A stretch of 64,000 bases of DNA, taken from NCBI GenBank assembly GCA_034434835.1, contig DAOTXX010000088.1:1-64000 (forward strand), written 5' to 3'. How positions within the stretch are numbered: the stretch's first letter is position 1; each line of letters starts with the position of its first letter. The position numbers were made by a program, and so were the translations under genes. This document shows positions 58,753 through 64,000 of the stretch, one piece after another. The notes beneath the pieces are model-generated. The model had not been told where the DNA came from. It saw only the letters and a program-made list of their open reading frames with translations, and did no database searches. The DNA is from JBGLNJ01 sp034434835 (GTDB taxonomy: Bacteria > Chloroflexota > Anaerolineae > Fen-1058).

Positions 58753-58853
58753 TGTCATTGCAAGAAGCCCGCCGGAGGCGAGGGCGCAAAGCCATCTTCT
58801 CGCAGGCAAGGGATTGCTTCGTCGGCCCGCTTCGTGGGCCTCCTCGCAATGAC
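58753..58853. repeat. palindromic intergenic element, diverged TGTCATTGCGAG copy
   Basis: TGTCATTGCAAG at the left and CTCGCAATGAC at the right, with inner GGATTGCTTCG. The left half is altered relative to the copies at 16509 and 22203. Confidence 0.7.
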
Positions 58854-58897
58854 GGCTGAATAGTTACCTCTGGAACATTTGGATATCGGAGGTTGGA

Positions 58898-59545
58898 GTG
58901 AGCGCGCCATTGATGCTCCTGCTAGAAGGCCTGTTATTCGCGGCGGTGGTGGGCGTACTATCGCTGTTCCGGCGCGAAGGGCTGTCCGTCCAGTTTGCCG
59001 TCGAAGTGACCGCCATCACGCTGATCGCCAGCGCCCTGACGGCCTTTACCGCCTATACCGTCAACCCCCTTGTCCTGCTGATTGTCGTCTACCTGGTGAC
59101 GATGCGCGTGCGACTGCTGGTTGACCTGGGCACCCTGCTGGCCCAGCGAAGCCAGTTCGCGTGGGCCGACCGCATCTATGCATTGGCGCTGCGTCTGTGG
59201 CCCGATCACTGCGGCCGGTTGATCGTGCAGGTCAATCAGGGCGTGGCGCTCTTGCAGCGCAACCTGCTGGACGAGGCGATCGCCGTCTTCAAGTCTGTCT
59301 TGGAACAGGCCCACCTGGGCTACCTGGGCGTCAAGTATGAATCGGCGGCCCATTACAACCTGGGGGTGGCATATCGCCGCAAGAAAATGGACGCACAGGC
59401 TACGGCCGAGTTCAATGCCGTGCTCAATACCTGGCCCGCGTCCGTGTACGCGCGCCGGGCGGCCATGGCCCTGGAACAGGGCCGTCGCAAAGATAAACCC
59501 CAAGGGAGCGATCAAGATACGCCCCCAGAAGGGCAAGGGACATAA
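58898..59545 (+). CDS. membrane-anchored TPR protein
   Basis: 215 residues from GTG 58898. Two to three N-terminal hydrophobic segments (LLLEGLLFAAVVGVLSLF, LTAFTAYTVNPLVLLIVVYL), then TPR-like helices (VNQGVALLQRNLLDEAIAVF, AHYNLGVAYRRKKMDAQATA). Polar C-terminus. Scaffold role likely; function unknown. Precedes the 59585 gene in the same direction. Confidence 0.75.
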   Translation: MSAPLMLLLEGLLFAAVVGVLSLFRREGLSVQFAVEVTAITLIASALTAFTAYTVNPLVLLIVVYLVTMRVRLLVDLGTLLAQRSQFAWADRIYALALRLWPDHCGRLIVQVNQGVALLQRNLLDEAIAVFKSVLEQAHLGYLGVKYESAAHYNLGVAYRRKKMDAQATAEFNAVLNTWPASVYARRAAMALEQGRRKDKPQGSDQDTPPEGQGT

Positions 59546-59584
59546 CGGGGAAATGCGCTTCACGTCCGAAGGAGACCCCGGCAC

Positions 59585-60220
59585 ATGACACCCGAGTTTA
59601 TCGTCCTCGTCCTCCTGGTGCTGGGCTGGTTCGCAGGCGGCACAATCTGGAACATCCGCAAGGGCAACGCAGTGATGCGTTGGATGCAAGGCGGTCTGCC
59701 ACTCTTGGGTGAACGCACTACCATGCGCTGGCTCGGTTCAACCGCCGTTGAGCTGGTCATCGCCAAGGCCAAGCCACCGTTCCAACAAGTGACTTGCATC
59801 ATCTTCCTGGAACCGCGTGATGTGCCCCCGTTGTGGGGGCTGACCCGCCTGCAAGGCCGGCGCGACACACTGATCATCCGCGCCCAGCTCCGCGCCTCCC
59901 CGCACGCCGACCTGGAGGCAGTGGACCGCGCAAGCTGGTCGGGGCGAGAACTGCTCAAACGCATCGCGTCTGAACGATGGACGGTGACCGAACCACCGGC
60001 CCAGGGCGACCTGGCGATTTACCACAAGACCGACGCTGCGCTCAGTCGTGCCCGTGCGCTGCTCGACCTGGCACGCCAATCTGGCCTGAGCGTGCAGCGG
60101 CTATCGGTCCGCCATACCGGGCCGCATTTCCAGCTTCACCTCGCCATTCCATCCCTCTCTACTTCCGCAAATGACTTTTTCCAGGCCGTTCGTTCACTGG
60201 GCGAACGCGCCGTGGGTTGA
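59585..60220 (+). CDS. membrane-anchored hypothetical protein
   Basis: 211 residues with one N-terminal hydrophobic segment (FIVLVLLVLGWFAGGTIWNI) and a large soluble part (CIIFLEPRDVPPLWGLTRL, TDAALSRARALLDLARQSGL). No recognised family. Thirty-nine bases after the TPR gene, so probably cotranscribed. Confidence 0.7.
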   Translation: MTPEFIVLVLLVLGWFAGGTIWNIRKGNAVMRWMQGGLPLLGERTTMRWLGSTAVELVIAKAKPPFQQVTCIIFLEPRDVPPLWGLTRLQGRRDTLIIRAQLRASPHADLEAVDRASWSGRELLKRIASERWTVTEPPAQGDLAIYHKTDAALSRARALLDLARQSGLSVQRLSVRHTGPHFQLHLAIPSLSTSANDFFQAVRSLGERAVG

Positions 60221-60226
60221 GAATGT

Positions 60227-60263
60227 CGAGACCTGCCAGGCCCAAAAGACCCGGCAGGTCTCG
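60227..60263. terminator. perfect 11-bp hairpin between convergent genes
   Basis: CGAGACCTGCC (60227-60237) / GGCAGGTCTCG (60253-60263). No T-run. It lies between the plus-strand 59585 gene and the minus-strand ilvD. Confidence 0.55.
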
Positions 60264-60291
60264 AACTATGCAGACGCAGCCTCCCCCAACA

Positions 60292-61992
60292 TCACCCTTG
60301 CAGCACTGCTCCCTGACTGCCGGACATCACCATCGCGGCATACCGTTTGAGCCAGCCGGTGAGAGGTCGGGTGACGGGCTGCCATTCGGCGCGGCGATGA
60401 GCCAGCTCTGCTTCACTCAGTTCTACGTTCAACTGCCGCGCCGGAATATCAATCGAGACCACGTCGCCATTCCGAACCAGCCCGATCGGCCCGCCGGCGG
60501 CCGCTTCTGGCGAGACATGGCCGATGGATGCACCCCGCGTCGCCCCACTAAAGCGTCCATCGGTGATAAGCGCAACGGAACTGCCCAGCCCCATGCCAAC
60601 GAGGTTGGAGGTGGGCGCGAGCATCTCTTGCATCCCCGGCCCGCCCTTGGGCCCCTCGTAGCGGATGATGACCACATCGCCAGGCTTGACCGCGCCGCCC
60701 AGGATGCCCGTGTTAGCTTCGTCGTGTGAGTCGAACACGACGGCTGGCCCGCGGTGCCGCAGCATTTCCGGCAGGACGCCAGCCGTCTTGACGACCGCGC
60801 CCTCAGGCGCCAGATTGCCAAAAAGAATCGCCAGCCCACCCTGCTCACTGTAGGGATTGGCGAGCGAGCGGATGCACGCCGGGTCTCGGCTCTCGGCGCC
60901 CTGGACATTTTCGTACAGGGTCTGACCGGTCACGGTTCGCGCGTCGGGATGCAAGATGCCCGGCCGTTTGAACAGCTCCCACAAGATAGCCGAAACGCCC
61001 CCGGCGCGATCCACATCCTCGATGTGATAGTTGGACGAGGGCGACACTTTGCAAATGTTGGGGACTCGCGCAGCCACCTGGTTCAGGCGAGCGATCGGAT
61101 AGTCCACGCCCGCTTCGTGAGCCAGCGCCAGCGTGTGCAGAACGGTGTTGGTCGAGCCGCCCATCGCCATGTCGAGCGCAAAGGCATTGTCAATCGCTTC
61201 GGCTGTGACAATATCGCGCGGTCGCAGATTCAGGTCCAGCAACGTCATGATCTGCCGGGCCGCCCGGCGAACCAGCTCCTCACGGCGCGGGTCAATCGCC
61301 AGGATCGTGCCATTGCCTGGCAAGGCCATGCCCAACGCCTCGCACAAACAGTTCATCGAGTTGGCGGTGAACAGGCCCGCGCAAGAGCCGCACGTGGGAC
61401 ACGCCACCGTTTCCAGCTCGAGCAGCTCGGCGTCCGTCAGTTTGCCTGCCTGACGCGCGCCCACGGCTTCAAAGACACTCGACAAATCCACGCTCCGCCC
61501 CGAGGCCGTGACGCCGGCTTTCATTGGCCCGCCGCTGACCATGATCGTGGGAATGTTCAGCCGCAGCGCGGCCATCAGCATCCCCGGCACGATCTTGTCG
61601 CAGTTGGTCAGGCAGAGCATGGCGTCGAACCAGTGAGCCGCGATCATGGTTTCCACGCTGTCGGCGATCAATTCGCGGCTGGCGAGGCTGTACTTCATGC
61701 CCTGATGGCCCATGGCGATGCCGTCGTCCACGCCGATGGTATGGAACATGAACGGCACGCCGCCCGCTTCACGCACCGCCTGGCACGCGGCCTCACCCAG
61801 CTTGTCCAGGTGAGCGTGGCCGGGGATAATGTCCGTGTACGAGTTGACGATGGCGATAAAGGGTTTGTCGAAATCCTCTTCGCTCTGAATGACGCCAGTC
61901 GCCCGCAAGAGCGAACGATGCGGCGCGCGCTCCCAACCTTTTTTGATCATGTCCGAGCGCAGCGGACGCTTGCTCGAATGGCCCTCGTTCAT
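60292..61992 (-). CDS. ilvD: dihydroxy-acid dehydratase
   Basis: 566 residues. Iron-sulfur Cys in NCDKIVPG and CPTCGSCAG; ANSMNCLCEALGMALPGNGT and DGRFSGATRG motifs. Third step of branched-chain amino-acid (Val/Leu/Ile) biosynthesis and CoA precursor supply. AGGTGAT lies close to the ATG. Complete and normal. Confidence 0.97.
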   Translation of the reverse strand: MNEGHSSKRPLRSDMIKKGWERAPHRSLLRATGVIQSEEDFDKPFIAIVNSYTDIIPGHAHLDKLGEAACQAVREAGGVPFMFHTIGVDDGIAMGHQGMKYSLASRELIADSVETMIAAHWFDAMLCLTNCDKIVPGMLMAALRLNIPTIMVSGGPMKAGVTASGRSVDLSSVFEAVGARQAGKLTDAELLELETVACPTCGSCAGLFTANSMNCLCEALGMALPGNGTILAIDPRREELVRRAARQIMTLLDLNLRPRDIVTAEAIDNAFALDMAMGGSTNTVLHTLALAHEAGVDYPIARLNQVAARVPNICKVSPSSNYHIEDVDRAGGVSAILWELFKRPGILHPDARTVTGQTLYENVQGAESRDPACIRSLANPYSEQGGLAILFGNLAPEGAVVKTAGVLPEMLRHRGPAVVFDSHDEANTGILGGAVKPGDVVIIRYEGPKGGPGMQEMLAPTSNLVGMGLGSSVALITDGRFSGATRGASIGHVSPEAAAGGPIGLVRNGDVVSIDIPARQLNVELSEAELAHRRAEWQPVTRPLTGWLKRYAAMVMSGSQGAVLQG

Positions 61993-62113
61993 ATCACCTC
62001 CAGATGACCAGAAACTGTATCAAGAATTTTCAAACAAATCAGAACCCTTCTCCAACTCCCCACGCTTTGCAGGGGGAGAGCACGCTGGGGGATGGCCGGG
62101 ATGGGGTAACTGG
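61993..62113. repeat. G-rich element between larA and ilvD
   Basis: AACTCCCCACGCTTTGCAGG and GGGAGAG (62053-62079) share 26 of 27 bases with the element at 45073-45124. Fills the gap before ilvD. Confidence 0.6.
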
Positions 62114-63397
62114 TTAGCAGCTCTGCACGATCGGCAGCGTGTCCGGCGCGTGAGTGAGCACGGCGACCGTCGCCTGAGAGCCGTGCTGGCGCAGGGCCGC
62201 CTCGAGCGCCTCGTCCACGCTGGCAAAGGGCGTAAAGCCCAAGGCGCGCGCGTCGGCTTCCGAGATGCCGCCGCTGACCAGGCTAATGCTCGCTCGTTCC
62301 CGCACTTGAGCCCAAGCCAGCGCTAACGCTCCCGCAGCGACATCGCGCAGCGTGCCGTCCAGGATCTGCGATTTGATCCGGCGCGCGTCGAGCGCGGTAT
62401 AGTTCAGCATCTCGCGGTGAGTCACGGTGACGCCTTCGGGGCAGGGAGTGACGACGATGATCGTGCCGCCTTCACGCACAGCCATGTCCGCCGGGTAAAG
62501 CGATTTGTGCGCCTGCCAGAATTCAATGTCGCACGGATGCGAGCCAGCAATGACAATATCGGCCTGGCCGGCCAAGTCCACGCCGTACACCTGCCGAGAG
62601 AACGCAGCCGCCTGGCGAAAGGCCTGCCGCGGGTCGCCGTAAAAAGCGCGGATCAACCTTCCGGCTGTGTCGAGGACGACGTTCAGCACCGCCTTGAGGC
62701 CTGCGCGCTCGGCAATGGTTTCCATCTCGTCGCGCACGGGATTGTTGACCAGGCCCAGGTACGAGCGGCGCGTGCGCGTGCTGAGGAAATGAGTCGCGCC
62801 GGTCGTCGTCGCGCCCGAAATGCCCGGCTGAATGATCTTGGCGCCGGCCGAGTAGCCGGGGATGTGGTGCGGCACAACGCTCCCCACACCAATGACAAAA
62901 TCCGCTTCGACCGCCTGGCGAGCGATTTGGATGGGCGTGCCGTTCGGCGTGGTGCCCAGGTCCATCAACTGAGCCGGGTCTTGCCAGGGGCTGTTGATCA
63001 CTGGCACGCGGCGAGTCACCGTCGGGCCAAAGTGAGCCTGTATCTCGTCTGGGGTCATGGGGCGATGCGTGCCCAGCGCGATGAGGACGCTCACCTGGTC
63101 ATCCCTGAGGCCGCCTGCGTTCAGTTCGTCGAGCAAGATGGGAATGAGAAGCCTGACTGGCGTCTGGCGCGTCAGGTCGTCGGCTACGATGACGACGCGC
63201 TGAGCCGACTGAACGGCGGCGGACAGGGGCGGCGCGCCAATGGGAGACTGCAAAGCCCGCCGCGCCTCGGCGGCGGGGTCCGCACAGGGCGTGACCATTC
63301 GAGGAGACAGGACGGCCAGCAAGTTGCGGACGGGGATGTCGAACGTCAGTGATTGCGAGCCATAGGGCAACGTCACCCGTGTATGTTCTGTGTTCAT
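62114..63397 (-). CDS. LarA/DUF2088-family nickel-pincer racemase-like enzyme
   Basis: 427 residues from ATG 63397. N-terminal DUF2088: VVIVADDLTRQTPVRLLIPI, ALGTHRPMTPDE (His), GSVVPHHIPGYSAGAKIIQPG with the Lys that anchors the Ni-pincer cofactor in LarA. The family includes lactate racemase but many members act on other 2-hydroxy acids. No larB/larC/larE maturation genes are in the window. Adjacent to an enolase-superfamily gene. Confidence 0.85.
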   Translation of the reverse strand: MNTEHTRVTLPYGSQSLTFDIPVRNLLAVLSPRMVTPCADPAAEARRALQSPIGAPPLSAAVQSAQRVVIVADDLTRQTPVRLLIPILLDELNAGGLRDDQVSVLIALGTHRPMTPDEIQAHFGPTVTRRVPVINSPWQDPAQLMDLGTTPNGTPIQIARQAVEADFVIGVGSVVPHHIPGYSAGAKIIQPGISGATTTGATHFLSTRTRRSYLGLVNNPVRDEMETIAERAGLKAVLNVVLDTAGRLIRAFYGDPRQAFRQAAAFSRQVYGVDLAGQADIVIAGSHPCDIEFWQAHKSLYPADMAVREGGTIIVVTPCPEGVTVTHREMLNYTALDARRIKSQILDGTLRDVAAGALALAWAQVRERASISLVSGGISEADARALGFTPFASVDEALEAALRQHGSQATVAVLTHAPDTLPIVQSC

Positions 63398-63419
63398 GCC
63401 TTTGCTCTGCCCCAACCGC

Positions 63420-64000
63420 TCAGGGCGGCACGGCGTACCGCTCGATCATCTCGCGGTTGAGTCGCACGCCCAGCCCCTTGCCTTCGGGCACGAACGCCAG
63501 GCCGTTTTCGATCCCCAGTCGCTCAGCCAACACCTCTTGGCGCAAGGGGGTGGGCGAAACGTCGCGCAGCATATAGCCACCGCCGGGCGTCGAGGCGAGC
63601 AGGTGCAGCGCGGCGGCAAAGCCCACGTCGCTGCCATAGTGGTGCGGCGAGTAGGGCACGCCCCACGCCTGCGCGAGTGCGCACAGCTTTTTGCACTCGG
63701 TCAGCCCGCCGCACCGGGTCGGATCGGGCATCAAAAAGCGAATGGCGCGAGCGGTGAGCAAGGCCTTGACATCATCCCGATCGAAAGCGTTCTCTCCGGC
63801 GGCGATAGGCGTATCGGTCTGCGCGGCCAGCTCGGCCAGCCCCTGCACATCATCGCAGCGCAGCGGCTCTTCGATCCAATAGAGTTGGTAAGGCTCAAGC
63901 GCCTTGACCATGCGCCGCGCGGTGGGATGATCCCAAGCCATGTTGGCATCCACCAGCAGATCCACGCCTGGCCCCAGCGCCCGGCGCACGTCCTGCACCA
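63420..64000 (-). CDS. enolase-superfamily enzyme, N-terminus cut by the window end
   Basis: The visible C-terminal 190 residues are of the mandelate-racemase/muconate-lactonizing type. Metal ligands appear in LLVDANMAW, YWIEEPLRCDD and IAAGENAFDRDD, and the C-terminal part has SPHHYGSDVGFAAALHLLAS. Substrate unassigned; likely an acid-sugar dehydratase or racemase. The gene continues beyond base 64000. Proximity to the LarA-like gene suggests shared 2-hydroxy-acid or sugar-acid catabolism. Confidence 0.88.
   Translation of the reverse strand, partial: VQDVRRALGPGVDLLVDANMAWDHPTARRMVKALEPYQLYWIEEPLRCDDVQGLAELAAQTDTPIAAGENAFDRDDVKALLTARAIRFLMPDPTRCGGLTECKKLCALAQAWGVPYSPHHYGSDVGFAAALHLLASTPGGGYMLRDVSPTPLRQEVLAERLGIENGLAFVPEGKGLGVRLNREMIERYAVPP

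Larger units (their letters stand above)
57916..58897. other. 982-base gap with repeats, no gene
   Basis: Contains a CGCAGAG/GCTGAAGACGCTGAG-type repeat (58080-58170), a GGTCGGGC palindrome (58306-58349) and a TGTCATTGC palindromic element (58753-58853). The 58380-58740 part shows no repeat or gene that I recognise. Confidence 0.6.

Noticed and set aside
1..64000. CRISPR array, tRNA or rRNA genes
   Set aside because: No regularly spaced identical repeats, no tRNA T-loop (GGTTCRANYCC) in a cloverleaf context, and no rRNA-like sequence were seen. The tandem repeats found are degenerate and unspaced.

Overview
The window is a dense, high-GC chromosomal segment. It most likely comes from a member of the Chloroflexota (Anaerolineae-like). 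This is an inference from gene content and style: a branched-chain/pyruvate-type 2-oxoacid dehydrogenase operon, a subtilisin with an LPVVLR-like C-terminal motif, paired alkaline-phosphatase-superfamily proteins, a lut/glc lactate-glycolate cluster, and many small toxin-antitoxin (TA) pairs set among degenerate intergenic repeats and palindromes. No rRNA, tRNA, CRISPR array, integrase or transposase was seen.

Layout. 0.3-7.6 kb (minus strand): SAM-methyltransferase, E1alpha, E1beta, E2 and E3 of a 2-oxoacid dehydrogenase complex, interrupted by two TA-like modules. 7.8-13.6 kb (plus): two-component system, heme O synthase-like prenyltransferase, small secreted protein and a large secreted subtilase. 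13.7-14.5 kb: a DUF4160/DUF2442 pair lying between the 3' end of a CNNM/CorC gene and a duplicated copy of that 3' end. 14.5-17.9 kb (minus): CNNM protein, VKOR, a frameshifted kinase-like gene and a GNAT. 18-26.6 kb (plus): obg, nadD, SDR, degenerate GGDEF, DUF1444, M1 peptidase lipoprotein, HAD phosphatase, membrane protein and CPBP protease. 26.7-32 kb: accessory region with MntA/HepT, an AT-rich membrane protein, an AAC(3)-family gene followed by DUF433/DUF5615 and a duplicate of its own 3' end, an epimerase and HicA/HicB. 32-35 kb: acyl-CoA metabolism, an orphan CpaF-type ATPase and an orphan LuxR regulator. 35.3-41.3 kb (plus): two AP-superfamily enzymes, a glycosyltransferase, BrnT/BrnA and a C-terminally anchored protein. 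41.3-52.4 kb (minus): acetyltransferase, GlcD-GlcE fusion, Ca2+-ATPase, GlcF and LutC-LutB-LutA. 52.6-55.2 kb (minus): two cysteine-free ArsA/Get3-like ATPases with two small paralogous proteins. 55.4-57.9 kb: orphan antitoxin, thioredoxin-like protein and CstA. 58.9-60.2 kb: TPR and membrane-anchored proteins. 60.3-64 kb (minus): ilvD, larA-like and an enolase-superfamily gene cut by the window edge.

Most notable. (1) In two places a TA-like cassette sits exactly at the 3' end of a housekeeping gene, and a diverged copy of the gene's last 19 codons plus stop lies on the far side of the cassette. A third cassette is bracketed by a 17-bp direct repeat that abuts the E1alpha stop codon. This suggests an undescribed way for small TA cassettes to land at gene ends. 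(2) A four-gene unit has two Cys-free ArsA/Get3-like ATPases, one carrying Asn in place of the catalytic Asp, plus two small paralogous proteins. (3) Intergenic gaps carry locus-specific degenerate short-unit repeats, and the same kind of sequence appears inside two coding regions as inter-domain linkers (E2 and the GlcD-GlcE fusion).
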